DNA of 64,000 bases from an uncultured Ruminococcus sp. Its GTDB lineage: Bacteria > Bacillota > Clostridia > Oscillospirales > Ruminococcaceae. The DNA is taken from the NCBI RefSeq assembly GCF_902762735.1, contig NZ_CACWPP010000019.1:1-64000 (forward strand), written 5' to 3'. Shown in pieces: positions 32,842 to 41,719 of the stretch (the stretch's first letter is position 1; every line of letters begins with the position of its first letter). The notes beneath the pieces are model-generated. The model searched no databases. It saw nothing but the letters and a program-made list of their open reading frames with translations, and had not been told where the DNA came from. Made by a program: the position numbers and the translations under genes.

Positions 32842-35235
32842 ATGGTATTCAAAAAGATCACCGCAGCAGTATCCGCACTTGTACTGGCAGCAGGCATGGC
32901 TTCCGCTGTACCGCAGCAGAACGGCGTACCTGTGGTAAAGGCAAGTGCAGCTTCCGCATACAACTACGCAGAAGCGCTCCAGAAGTCCATGTTCTTCTAC
33001 GAAGTTCAGCAGTCGGGCGAACTTCCTGACTGGAACACGGTACAGTGGAGAGAGGATTCGATGGTGAACGAGGACGGTGAAGAGACCGATTTCGTGAAGG
33101 GCGGCTGGTTCGACGCAGGCGACCACTTCAAATTCACACTGACAAACGCATACTCAGCCGCTATGATGGGCTGGGGCTACATTGAGTATAAGGACGCTGT
33201 CGATAAGGCAGGTCTGGGTGAGCTGTACCGCAATAACCTCAAATGGGGTCTCGACTACGTTATGGCATGCGACCAGGGCAACGGCAAGATGGTCGGCACT
33301 ATCGGCGACTTTGAGGGCGGTTCTACCGACCATAACATCTGGTGCAGCGCTGAAGTATATCTGCGCAAGCATCACCTCAACGGCGGCGACTGGGAGCGTC
33401 CTTACGATATAATCGAAAACGCTTCTGTTGCAGGCATCTCCGCCGCAGCACTGGCTGAGGGCTATCTGATATTCAAGGATTCCGACCCCACCACAGCTGC
33501 GCAGTACCTCAAGCACGCAAAAGACCTCTTCGCAGGCGCTGACAAGATAAGAGACACTAAGGACAGAGGCGGCATGGGCAACATGTATCCTACTTCCACA
33601 TGGCTCGATGACTGCATGTATGCAGCACTCTGGCTTTACAAGGCAACAGGCGATTCTTCTTACCTGAAAAAAGTTGAAGAAGAGTATATCCCCAACTTCC
33701 CTACCGAGAGCCAGTCAACAAACTGGAAGTATTCATGGGGTCTCTGCTGGGACGATACCACACAGGCAGCCGCTCTGCTGTATGCGCAGATCACAGGCAA
33801 GCAGGAGTGGGTAGACCACATCGACAAGCATATCCGCTACTGGATGGGCGAGGCTGACAGCAATATCAAGAAGTTTGAGGGCAACATCACAGCTGACGGA
33901 CTTTCTCACCTGACCAACTGGGGTTCGCTGCGCCACGCTACCAACACCGCATGGATAGCTAAGCTGGCAAGCGACACCATATTCAAGAACGATTCCGCTA
34001 AGGTAAAGAAGTACAACACTTGGGCTGAGTCTCAGGTAAACTACTGCCTGGGCGATAACGATCTCGGTCTCTGCTACGTTCTCGGCATGGGCGACAAGAA
34101 CCCCGTTGCTATCCATCACAGAACTGCTTCGGGTATCCACGATGACCACTGGAACAGCCTGGGACAGTCCTCAGGCGGCGATGAGGGCTGGCAGACAGAA
34201 TATGCACACACCCTCTACGGCGCACTCATCGGCGGTCCTGACAGTCAGGGCAACTACGACATAGAAAAGATAGGCGTTGGTCAGTACGAGTACACCGAAG
34301 TTGCCATCGACTACAATGCAGGCTACACCGCTGCACTCTGCGCTATGATAGATGACAACGGCGGCAAGCCGCTCGCAAACTTCCCCGCACAGGAGACCCC
34401 GAAGTGGGCTGAATGGGAAGTTGCGGCAGTCCTCAACGGCAAGGGCGACAGCTACTCCGAGATAAAGGCTTGGGCTATGAACCACACAGCTTGGCCCGCA
34501 AGAGTTGCTAAGGACATCGAGTACAGATATTATTTCGACGCTTCCGAGATATTCAAGGCAGGTCTGACCATCAACGATATTAAGGTGGAAGGCAAGTCTC
34601 AGCAGTATCAGGCAGGTCAGCAGGGCTACGCTACCGTTACAGGTCCTTTCGTATACGAGGGCGACAAGTCGGGCAACACGCTCTACGCTTCCATCAAGTT
34701 CGAGGACGGCAGAGCGATCCAGCCAACAGGTCAGAGCGAGCATCGTGACGAGGTACAGTTCAGGATCTCCATTCCCGATGCTATAAACGGCAAGTCCACA
34801 AAGGGCGCATGGGATCCCACAAACGACTGGTCATATCTGGGCGGCATACCAACTGCTACCGATCTGAAAAAAGCTGATTCACTTAACGAAAACATCCCGA
34901 TGTACGTTAACGGCATACAGGTATGGGGCACCGAGCCTGACGGCACAAAGCCCACTAAGTCGGATTACACCTTCACAAGAGGCGGCGGCACTACACCCAC
35001 ACCTCAGCCTGCCGCTAAGGTAAATTACGGCGATGCAAACTGCGACGGCAAGGTAGACCTGTCTGATGCCATACTCATCAAGCAGTACCTCACAAACCCC
35101 GCAAAATTCCCGCTCACAGCAGCAGGCAAGGCAAATGCTGACTGCGCATCACCCGCAGGTCTGAGCGACGCTGATGTATCTGCTGTGCTGAAAGTTACAC
35201 TTGGCAAAGCTAAGGCGAGCGACCTGCCTCTGTAA
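32842..35235 (+). CDS. GH9 endoglucanase with CBM3c-like module and dockerin
   Basis: Secreted cellulase of 797 residues. It has a signal peptide (about 1-36) and a GH9 catalytic domain (about 38-500) with GGWFDAGDHFKF (catalytic Asp 91/94), HHRTASG (His 425) and the acid Glu 486 in YTEVAIDYNAGYTAAL. A family 3-like carbohydrate-binding module (about 525-710) and a TTPTPQPA linker follow. A type I dockerin closes the protein (729-797) with GDANCDGKVDLSDAILI. GH9-CBM3c enzymes are typically processive endoglucanases. It docks to a cohesin scaffold. AGGAGGAG precedes ATG 32842. Confidence 0.96.
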   Translation: MVFKKITAAVSALVLAAGMASAVPQQNGVPVVKASAASAYNYAEALQKSMFFYEVQQSGELPDWNTVQWREDSMVNEDGEETDFVKGGWFDAGDHFKFTLTNAYSAAMMGWGYIEYKDAVDKAGLGELYRNNLKWGLDYVMACDQGNGKMVGTIGDFEGGSTDHNIWCSAEVYLRKHHLNGGDWERPYDIIENASVAGISAAALAEGYLIFKDSDPTTAAQYLKHAKDLFAGADKIRDTKDRGGMGNMYPTSTWLDDCMYAALWLYKATGDSSYLKKVEEEYIPNFPTESQSTNWKYSWGLCWDDTTQAAALLYAQITGKQEWVDHIDKHIRYWMGEADSNIKKFEGNITADGLSHLTNWGSLRHATNTAWIAKLASDTIFKNDSAKVKKYNTWAESQVNYCLGDNDLGLCYVLGMGDKNPVAIHHRTASGIHDDHWNSLGQSSGGDEGWQTEYAHTLYGALIGGPDSQGNYDIEKIGVGQYEYTEVAIDYNAGYTAALCAMIDDNGGKPLANFPAQETPKWAEWEVAAVLNGKGDSYSEIKAWAMNHTAWPARVAKDIEYRYYFDASEIFKAGLTINDIKVEGKSQQYQAGQQGYATVTGPFVYEGDKSGNTLYASIKFEDGRAIQPTGQSEHRDEVQFRISIPDAINGKSTKGAWDPTNDWSYLGGIPTATDLKKADSLNENIPMYVNGIQVWGTEPDGTKPTKSDYTFTRGGGTTPTPQPAAKVNYGDANCDGKVDLSDAILIKQYLTNPAKFPLTAAGKANADCASPAGLSDADVSAVLKVTLGKAKASDLPL

Positions 35236-35271
35236 TGGTAAAATCAACTAAATAACCACAAAGAACAGTCT

Positions 35272-35310
35272 GTGCCCCCGTCAGCCTTCAAAGCTGCGGG
35301 GGCACTTTTA
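35272..35310 (+). terminator. Intrinsic terminator after first GH9 gene
   Basis: GTGCCCCCG (35272-35280) pairs with CGGGGGCAC (35297-35305), followed by TTTTA. Confidence 0.88.
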
Positions 35311-35331
35311 TGTCCGTATCGTACATACAAC

Positions 35332-35343
35332 TAAAACGTTTAA
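35332..35343. promoter_or_regulatory. Operator-like site upstream of second GH9 gene
   Basis: TAAAACGTTTAA: core AAACGTTT palindrome. It lies about 310 bp before the promoter at 35652. Confidence 0.35.
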
Positions 35344-35378
35344 CAACATTTTTCGGCTTTTGGCAGACCGCAGGGGTA

Positions 35379-35388
35379 AAAACGTTTT
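35379..35388. promoter_or_regulatory. Operator-like site upstream of second GH9 gene
   Basis: Perfect palindrome AAAACGTTTT, the same core as at 32801-32812. The rest of 35236-35651 shows no gene. Confidence 0.45.
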
Positions 35389-35651
35389 CGCGCAAATGCT
35401 CTCATGTTACCGAAAATTAAGGAAATAAGCCCAAAATAGACAATTTACGTTCAAAAAACAGCGGATGAAAAGTAAGACAAAATTGTTAATTCGGAACAGT
35501 GAGCTTAAACGATTAACATAGCGTTCTTACCGACTTAATAAGATGTATCAAAAAGTGTGGTGGTTCGTACTTATTCAACAGTCCGAGTTGTATGTTATGA
35601 CCAATTTCACCCCCTCTCAATTGGCAGAATGAATGAAATTTCTAAAAGCTA

Positions 35652-35680
35652 TTGACCTTTTTTGTTTGATATATTATAAT
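35652..35680 (+). promoter_or_regulatory. Promoter of second GH9 gene
   Basis: TTGACC (35652-35657), 17-bp spacer, TATAAT (35675-35680). Confidence 0.85.
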
Positions 35681-35689
35681 ATAAGTGGT

Positions 35690-35785
35690 CAAAGAAAAAG
35701 CTCAAAAGAGGAGCTTTTCAGAATACCAAAGGGGCAAAGCAGCGGAGAAAACAGCCACTGCATAAGGCTCTGAACAATCATTCAT
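35690..35785 (+). ncRNA. Candidate structured leader RNA of second GH9 gene
   Basis: Starts near the expected transcription start. The hairpin AAAAGCTC/GAGCTTTT (35696-35703, 35711-35718) overlaps a second stem TTCAGA (35717-35722) / TCTGAA (35769-35774). The latter closes a domain with GGGGCAAAGC, an inner stem GCAGCGG (35739-35745) / CCACTGC (35755-35761) with one mismatch, and ATAAGGC. The two outer stems compete for TT at 35717-35718. Layout suggests a ligand-binding or stability element. I cannot assign a known riboswitch class. Confidence 0.45.
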
Positions 35786-35814
35786 TTTCAATTATTTCAG
35801 GGAGGGTTAAAACA

Positions 35815-38800
35815 ATGCACAAATCAATGAAACGTTTTGCCAGCGGACTTCTGGCATCAGTTGTGACTCTGTCAACTGCAGCTTCGATAGCACCTCTGAG
35901 CGCTTTCGCAGGTCAGCAGCTCGGTCAGAATGACTTTGATGCAGGCGTAGGTCTGCCATGGCATACTTGTGAGACCAACCCCGCTAAGCAGACATTTGAC
36001 ATCAGCGGCGGTACTTACAATGTAACAATCGTTAACAACGACGGTCCTGAGTCCAGATGGGATCTTCAGCTGCGTCACAGAGGCCTGCGTATCGAAGAGG
36101 GTCACACCTACAAGGTACACTGGGAAGTAAACGCTTCCAATGCAGGTCAGATGTACACCAAGATCGGTAACTACGGCGGAACTGTTGAAGTATGGCACAA
36201 CAACTGCACAGACAGCACATTCGACCAGTGCTGGGACTGCGTTAAGATCGATAAGGGCGACAACAAGTTCGATGCTGAGTTCACCGCAAAGAAGAGCGTT
36301 GACGTTGCTGAGTGGGCATTCCACTACGGCGGTCAGGGCAAGTATCAGCCTGTTGACTGCTTTGAAAACGGCACAGTTCTGAAGTTCGACAATCTGTCAC
36401 TGATCGACGTTACTTCCGAAAAGAATAACTGGAAGACCGATAACGAGATGGGTGTAGTAAGACCTGAGAGCAACGTTCGTCTGAACCAGCTCGGTTACTA
36501 TCCTAATCTGACTAAGAAGGCTTCTTACGTTACCGATGCTTCTTCACCTCTGGCTTTCGAGATCCGTGATACAAGCGGCAACGTTAAGTATAAGGGCACT
36601 ACCAAAGTATTCGGCGCTGACCCTGATTCGGGCACAGGTGCTAACACAAAGGTAACAGTCGGCGATAAAACTGTTGACAGACTGAAGGATTCAGGTTCTA
36701 ACGTTCATATCATCGACTTCTCTGATTTCAATACTAAGGGCGAGTACTACATCTTCGTTAAGGATACCGTTGGCGTAAGCGGCACACAGGTACTGCTTTC
36801 CAAGAACGTAAACGATACCAAGCTCAGCGGCGACAAGCTGATGTGGACAAATCCTCAGACCAAGAAGCAGTACGTTATGAACCAGAGCTCTAACTTCGTT
36901 ATCTCTGATACAGTTTATGACACTCAGCTGCTGAAGGATTCGATGAACTACTACTATCAGAACCGTTCCGGCGTTCCGATCGAGTCTCAGTACATTACTT
37001 CCGGCGACAAGAATGAACTCGCTCACAGCAAGTATGGTCATAACCCTGACTCTGCTTGGGTTCAGAGCATTTGGAAGCAGTCTTACGAGTCTGATGCATC
37101 TGACGTTGAAAAGACTAAGTCTATCGACGGTACAGGCGGTTGGTACGATGCAGGTGACCACGGTAAGTACGTAGTTAACGGCGGTATCTCTGTTTGGACT
37201 CTGCAGAACGCTTATGAGTTCTCCAAGAAGAACAACAAGACCGCAAAGTGGACTGACGGCACTATCTCTATCCCTGAGAACAAGGACAGCAATCCTGACA
37301 TACTGGACGAAGCAAGAGTTGAGCTCGAGTGGATGTTCAAGATGATCGACGAAGACGGCTTTGTATATCACAAGCTGCATGACCATAAGTGGACAGGTCT
37401 GGCTACCAAGTCTTGGGACTATGACAAGGATACCATGGAGAACGGCGAGAAGGGCTGGGGCACAGTTCGTATAGTTAAGCCCGCTACTTACGCTGCTACA
37501 TTCAACATGATCGCTTGTGCTGCACAGGCTTCCCGTCTGTGGAGAGGCATAGACAATGCTTTCGCTGATGAGTGCCTCGAAAAGGCTAAGACAAGCTGGA
37601 AAGCTATAATGGCTAAGAAATCCAAGTGGAATATTGCTGAAGGCGACTACAAGACCGATCCTTATTTCGCTCCTCTGGATCAGGCTATCGGCGGCGGCGC
37701 ATACGGCGACACCTACGTTGTAGACGATGCTTACTGGGCAGCTTGCGAACTGTTCTCTACCACAGGCAGCACTGAGTACTACAACTTCCTCAAGGATTAC
37801 AGCAATCCTAACGATAAATCTAAGAACGACAAGGCATTCAGCCTGACCACTAACCTGGGCGGCGGCGAGAACAACGGTTCGTTCAGCTCGTTCAACTGGG
37901 GCTGCACAAGCGGTCTGGGTACCCTTTCTCTGTACCTGAGCGACAAGACTTCTGCTGCTGACAAGGCTACTATCAAGAAGTCTATAACCGCAGCAGGTGA
38001 CGCTTATCTGGATCAGATGTCTAAGGAAGGCATGGGCATTCCTTACAAGGAGGCTACTTTCGAGGACGGCGTTAACATCGGCAAGGGCATCAAGGTAACA
38101 GGTTACGAGTGGGGTTCTAACTCCTTCGTTATCAACAATGCTATGGTTCTGGCTTATGCTTATGACGTTGACAAAAATATGGATTACATCAACGGTGCTG
38201 CTGAAGCACTTGACTACATCTACGGACGTAACGGTCTTGGCTTCTCTTATGTAAGCGGCTACGGCGACAAGACTATGGAATGGCCTCACCACAGATTCTG
38301 GTCTAAGGGTATCGATCCTGAGTTCCCGAAGGCTCCTAACGGCGTTCTGTCCGGTGGTCCCGGCGCAGGCATGCAGGATCCTTACATCGGCGGTCTGGGC
38401 TACAAGAGAGGCACACTGGCTAACCAGAAGTGCTACGTAGACAGCGCAGAGGCATGGTCCGTAAACGAAGTTACTATCAACTGGAACGCTCCTCTGGTTT
38501 GGATGACCACATTCATGATCGACGAGGCTGCTGACGCTAAGGGTGATACCAAGCCTGTTGTTAAGGACGTTACTGCTACCGCAGGCGACGGTCAGGTAAC
38601 ACTGAAGTGGAGTGCTGTATCTGCTGACAAGTATGCAGTTTGCGGCTATTCTAACGGCAAGTGGACTAAGCTCGGCGAGACCAGCGGCACTTCCTACACT
38701 ATCAAGAACCTGACTAACGGTACTAACTACAAGGTTGCAGTTGTTGCTTACGCTAACGGCGCTTGGAACCTCAACTACGACAATGCTATAACTGTTACTC

Positions 38801-39087
38801 CTAAGGCATCTTCTACCACAAGCCTGTATCCTGAAGTTCAGACTCAGGTTAAGGATCACAAGATCGGCTTTAAGTGGAACAAGGTACCCGGCGCTGAGAA
38901 GTACGGCATTGGTGTATACCAGGCTAACAAGTGGGTAGTTAAGAAGCAGGTTGACGGCAGCGTTACTACTTGGACTTCTCCTCAGGTTGCTAACGGTACT
39001 TACAGACTGGTAGTACTGGCTAAGGTTAACGGACAGTGGGTAAAGGCTGACGTATTTAAGCACGCTTTCTATGTTACTGTTAAGTAA
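35815..39087 (+). CDS. Multimodular GH9 cellulase (CBM4-like, Ig-like, GH9, two Fn3-like modules)
   Basis: Secreted protein of 1090 residues. It has a signal peptide (about 1-32), an N-terminal CBM4/9-like module (about 33-200), an Ig-like module (about 222-320; NVRLNQLGYYPN start) and a GH9 domain (about 350-900). GH9 motifs are GGWYDAGDHGKY (Asp 445/448), HHRFW (His 825) and Glu 885 in NEVTINWNAPL. Two C-terminal Fn3-like modules follow (about 911-1000 and 1005-1090); the last may be the CBM37 type described in R. albus. The architecture resembles R. albus Cel9B. No dockerin. Codon use is strongly restricted, as in highly expressed genes. Confidence 0.94.
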   Translation: MHKSMKRFASGLLASVVTLSTAASIAPLSAFAGQQLGQNDFDAGVGLPWHTCETNPAKQTFDISGGTYNVTIVNNDGPESRWDLQLRHRGLRIEEGHTYKVHWEVNASNAGQMYTKIGNYGGTVEVWHNNCTDSTFDQCWDCVKIDKGDNKFDAEFTAKKSVDVAEWAFHYGGQGKYQPVDCFENGTVLKFDNLSLIDVTSEKNNWKTDNEMGVVRPESNVRLNQLGYYPNLTKKASYVTDASSPLAFEIRDTSGNVKYKGTTKVFGADPDSGTGANTKVTVGDKTVDRLKDSGSNVHIIDFSDFNTKGEYYIFVKDTVGVSGTQVLLSKNVNDTKLSGDKLMWTNPQTKKQYVMNQSSNFVISDTVYDTQLLKDSMNYYYQNRSGVPIESQYITSGDKNELAHSKYGHNPDSAWVQSIWKQSYESDASDVEKTKSIDGTGGWYDAGDHGKYVVNGGISVWTLQNAYEFSKKNNKTAKWTDGTISIPENKDSNPDILDEARVELEWMFKMIDEDGFVYHKLHDHKWTGLATKSWDYDKDTMENGEKGWGTVRIVKPATYAATFNMIACAAQASRLWRGIDNAFADECLEKAKTSWKAIMAKKSKWNIAEGDYKTDPYFAPLDQAIGGGAYGDTYVVDDAYWAACELFSTTGSTEYYNFLKDYSNPNDKSKNDKAFSLTTNLGGGENNGSFSSFNWGCTSGLGTLSLYLSDKTSAADKATIKKSITAAGDAYLDQMSKEGMGIPYKEATFEDGVNIGKGIKVTGYEWGSNSFVINNAMVLAYAYDVDKNMDYINGAAEALDYIYGRNGLGFSYVSGYGDKTMEWPHHRFWSKGIDPEFPKAPNGVLSGGPGAGMQDPYIGGLGYKRGTLANQKCYVDSAEAWSVNEVTINWNAPLVWMTTFMIDEAADAKGDTKPVVKDVTATAGDGQVTLKWSAVSADKYAVCGYSNGKWTKLGETSGTSYTIKNLTNGTNYKVAVVAYANGAWNLNYDNAITVTPKASSTTSLYPEVQTQVKDHKIGFKWNKVPGAEKYGIGVYQANKWVVKKQVDGSVTTWTSPQVANGTYRLVVLAKVNGQWVKADVFKHAFYVTVK

Positions 39088-39124
39088 TTGACCACAGATC
39101 AGTTTACTGACAACTAAATAATCA

Positions 39125-39159
39125 GAGCCTGACGTGTAAAAGCGTCAGGCTCTTTTTTT
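39125..39159 (+). terminator. Intrinsic terminator after second GH9 gene
   Basis: GAGCCTGACG (39125-39134) pairs with CGTCAGGCTC (39143-39152), then seven T residues. Confidence 0.92.
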
Positions 39160-39204
39160 GCTTGTATCGTTTCTAACTCAGGCAGACCGTCTTGCGCAGG
39201 ACAA

Positions 39205-39232
39205 AAAAAATGCCCGTTTTAAAAACGAGCAT
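39205..39232 (-). terminator. Terminator of tRNA-Leu
   Basis: On the minus strand TGCTCGTTTT/AAAACGGGCA is followed by eight T residues, directly after the tRNA. Confidence 0.8.
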
Positions 39233-39238
39233 AAAAAA

Positions 39239-39322
39239 TGCAGGTAAGAGGACTTGAACCTCCACGGGGTTGCCCCCACTAGCACCTGAAGCTAGCGCGT
39301 CTGCCAATTCCGCCATACCTGC
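39239..39322 (-). tRNA. tRNA-Leu (anticodon CAG)
   Basis: Class II tRNA of 84 bases with a long variable arm (TGGGGGCAACCCCG). The acceptor GCAGGTA/TACCTGC pairs, and the T arm contains GGTTCAAGTCC. The anticodon stem CTAGC/GCTAG encloses TTCAGGT, giving anticodon CAG (codon CUG). Discriminator A. Confidence 0.95.
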
Positions 39323-39438
39323 ATACCTTATATCGTAGTGAGTTTTCGTGACCCTCACAACATAAAATATTATATCACATCTTCTGCTGATTGTCAATAG
39401 TTTTCTGCACGTTATCAGTAAACCTTTGGTGAATTGTT

Positions 39439-39539
39439 TATAGCAATCCAACTTTTTAAATTCACAAAATCCAGTCGCAAAAGCTGGGATCTATGGGTTT
39501 TGTGACTGGATTTTGTCTGAATTTTAAGGCGGATTGCAA
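39439..39539. repeat. Dispersed long-hairpin element, family C, copy 1
   Basis: Imperfect palindrome: TAGCAATCC ... GGATTGCAA ends with inner arms AAAATCCAGTC / GACTGGATTTT and a loop containing GCTGGGATCTATGGG. A second copy in the opposite orientation lies at 58209-58311 and carries paired base changes in both arms. Confidence 0.8.
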
Positions 39540-39555
39540 AAGGCTGTTATAAGTG

Positions 39556-40068
39556 CTATTCAGATCTTTTCACATCAGTACCTGCCATTATCAGCTTCAT
39601 AAAGCTCCTGTTTTTGACCAGCGAATGCACAATAAGAAAACCTATGATGCTGACACAGACAAATTCGCCCAGCGCCACCGTGCCTGCACTCAACCAGTAT
39701 GGAAGCCCCAGCACGATCTTCAGCTCAGCCGCAATAATTAAGCCGTTGGTCAATACGGGGAACAGCGATGCGACAAACAGGTTGACCTTGTTGCGCAGCA
39801 GATAGATCATCAGCGCCGCGATAAGTGTGGCAGCAGTTCCGAAGCCAACATCAATAAGCCCCAGAGGACTCCAGATATTAACAATGCAGCAGCCAAGCGT
39901 CACCGAAAGTATGTAATCCTTGTTGAAGTAGCAAAACAGCATCAGCAGCTCCGAAAAGCGGAACTGTACATCGTTATACGCCATCGGCGAACACAGCAGC
40001 GTCAGCGCCACGTAAAGCGCCGCCATCACGCCGATGTTCGTTATCCTGCGCGAATTTATGATCTCCAT
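39556..40068 (-). CDS. queT: QueT-family queuosine precursor transporter (S component)
   Basis: Membrane protein of 170 residues with about five hydrophobic helices. The pattern MAALYVALTLLCSPMAYNDVQFRFSELLML is typical of the QueT family, substrate-binding subunits of energy-coupling-factor transporters that take up queuosine precursors. No ECF ATPase or EcfT is adjacent, so it would share a common module. GGGGGG precedes ATG 40068. I saw no preQ1 riboswitch in the gap to fba; a terminator for fba lies there. Confidence 0.85.
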   Translation of the reverse strand: MEIINSRRITNIGVMAALYVALTLLCSPMAYNDVQFRFSELLMLFCYFNKDYILSVTLGCCIVNIWSPLGLIDVGFGTAATLIAALMIYLLRNKVNLFVASLFPVLTNGLIIAAELKIVLGLPYWLSAGTVALGEFVCVSIIGFLIVHSLVKNRSFMKLIMAGTDVKRSE

Positions 40069-40089
40069 AAAAAGCCCCCCATCTGACTA

Positions 40090-40125
40090 TAAAAAGTGCA
40101 GCCTGCCGCACATCACGACAGGCTG
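40090..40125 (-). terminator. Intrinsic terminator of fba
   Basis: CAGCCTG (40099-40105) pairs with CAGGCTG (40119-40125), then a T5 run on the minus strand. Confidence 0.8.
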
Positions 40126-40149
40126 ACACATAATATTTAACAGCTAAAA

Positions 40150-41025
40150 TTAAGCCTTGCCAACAGAGCCGAACAGCTCCATCTTCTCCTTGACCTTAGC
40201 CTTGATAGCCTCAAAGCCGGGAGCCAGCAGCTTTCTTGGGTCGAAGCCCTTACCCTGCTTGTCCTTGCCTGCCTCGATGTAGCCTCTAGTAGCGTCAGCG
40301 AATACCAGCTGGCACTCAGTATTAACGTTGATCTTAGCAACGCCCAGCGAGATAGCCTTCTTGATCTGGTCATCGGGGATACCTGTACCGCCGTGCAGTA
40401 CCAGAGGAACTTCGCCGATAGAACCTGTCAGCTTCTTGTTGATAGCGTCCAGAGTCTCAAAGCTCAGACCTTCCCAGTTGTCGGGATATACGCCGTGGAT
40501 GTTGCCGATACCTGCTGCCAGGAAGTCAACGCCCAGCTTAGCGATCATCTCGCACTCAGCAGGATCTGCGCACTCGCCCTTGCCGATAACGCCGTCCTCT
40601 TCGCCGCCGATAGCGCCAACCTCAGCCTCGATGGACATGCCCAGACCGTGAGCAACGTTTACCAGCTCAGTAGTCTTAGCAACGTTCTCCTCTATCGGGA
40701 AGTGAGAACCATCGAACATGATGGAAGTGAAGCCTGCCTTGATGCACTTGTAGCAGCCCTCGTAAGTGCCGTGGTCGAGGTGCAGAGCAACAGGAACAGT
40801 GATACCCAGGCTCTTGTCCATAGCAGCTACCATAGCAGCAACAGTCTCGAAGCCTGTCATGTACTTGCCTGCGCCCTCAGATACACCGAGGATAACAGGC
40901 GAGTTCAGCTCCTGAGCGGTCAGCAGAACAGCCTTTGTCCACTCAAGGTTGTTGATGTTGAACTGACCTACGGCATACTTGCCTGCGCGAGCCTTATCCA
41001 GCATTTCTTTAGCATTAACTAACAT
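40150..41025 (-). CDS. fba: Class II fructose-1,6-bisphosphate aldolase
   Basis: Zinc-dependent glycolytic aldolase of 291 residues. Zinc-ligand and catalytic segments are HLDHGTYEGC, SIEAEVGAIGGEEDG, GIGNIHGVYP and VLHGGTGIPDDQIK. ATG 41025 follows GGAGG at a good distance; the frame is open 33 codons further but without a good start. Codon choice is restricted, as expected for a highly expressed gene. Own promoter and terminator, so probably monocistronic. Cytoplasmic. Confidence 0.97.
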   Translation of the reverse strand: MLVNAKEMLDKARAGKYAVGQFNINNLEWTKAVLLTAQELNSPVILGVSEGAGKYMTGFETVAAMVAAMDKSLGITVPVALHLDHGTYEGCYKCIKAGFTSIMFDGSHFPIEENVAKTTELVNVAHGLGMSIEAEVGAIGGEEDGVIGKGECADPAECEMIAKLGVDFLAAGIGNIHGVYPDNWEGLSFETLDAINKKLTGSIGEVPLVLHGGTGIPDDQIKKAISLGVAKINVNTECQLVFADATRGYIEAGKDKQGKGFDPRKLLAPGFEAIKAKVKEKMELFGSVGKA

Positions 41026-41073
41026 TTTGAATACCTCCATATTTTGAAAAAATAAAAGCATTTGCCACATTTT

Positions 41074-41102
41074 ATTATACATCATATCGGTACAAATTTC
41101 AA
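41074..41102 (-). promoter_or_regulatory. fba promoter
   Basis: Minus strand TTGAAA (41097-41102), 17-bp spacer, TATAAT (41074-41079). Confidence 0.8.
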
Positions 41103-41223
41103 GTGGATTTGTCGGATTTAACATTCTGTATACATTTTATTAACACAGTTAGTTGTAACTAATCATCACATTTCAAAATAGGCTGTGCGTCGCTGAACAC
41201 ACAGCCTATTTGAATTCAGCAGA

Positions 41224-41640
41224 TCACTGCTTCGCAAGGAACATATTCAGCATATAATAGCTGACTTTATCCCCAAGAATAAAAAACACCGAAGGGTCAT
41301 GGGGGTCAAACACTACCCTGACGCTGTCGCCGTCTTTCAGAGTCATTCTGCGACCGTCAAGATAGTTATGATATGTCTTTGAATAGACCTTGCCGTTTGC
41401 TTTGTAGCGTATTATCGGCTTATAGGAAACTCTGCCGTCGGGGATAGACTTATATGCGCGCACGACTGTTTCGGAAAGGGTCACTTTGCTATGATTTTTC
41501 AGTGTCCTGTCAAAACCGTCACGTTCAAGTTCATAAGTCTTAGCAGTTTCAAAGCCTACCACCTTGCCGACCACCACCAACCCGCGTTCAGCACACAGAT
41601 CGAGTTTTTTTTCATCACTCATTGGAAACAGCCTGAACAT
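41224..41640 (-). CDS. Hypothetical protein resembling DUF3592
   Basis: A protein of 138 residues without a clear signal peptide. The order of elements (GLVVVGKVVGFE, SYKPIIRYKANGKVYSKTYH, LKDGDSVRVVFDPHDPSVFF) resembles the beta-rich DUF3592 pattern. A short hydrophobic C-terminus (VSYYMLNMFL) could be membrane-associated. ATG 41640 has GTGAGG upstream; ATG 41622 is possible. AT-rich CATAATTCAT repeats follow about 60 bp upstream. Function unknown. Confidence 0.6.
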   Translation of the reverse strand: MFRLFPMSDEKKLDLCAERGLVVVGKVVGFETAKTYELERDGFDRTLKNHSKVTLSETVVRAYKSIPDGRVSYKPIIRYKANGKVYSKTYHNYLDGRRMTLKDGDSVRVVFDPHDPSVFFILGDKVSYYMLNMFLAKQ

Positions 41641-41719
41641 TCAAACACCTCACACATGTACAATAACCAAAGCCGCAAACCCGCGCCACTGTCAATAATT
41701 ATGAATTATGAATTATGAA

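Noticed and set aside
35690..35785. Cyclic di-GMP-I riboswitch upstream of the second GH9 gene
   Set aside because: Only short likenesses (GGC.AAA) are present. The tetraloop-receptor arrangement and the conserved cores of that class are not seen, so I report it only as an unassigned structured leader.
36691..39063. A 790-codon open frame on the minus strand opposite the large GH9 gene
   Set aside because: It is a shadow produced by the strongly restricted codon choice of the plus-strand cellulase. The protein has no domains, and the opposite strand has clear GH9 motifs and a signal peptide.
40069..40149. preQ1 riboswitch upstream of queT
   Set aside because: The gap holds only the fba terminator and a ribosome site. 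No preQ1 aptamer pattern was found.
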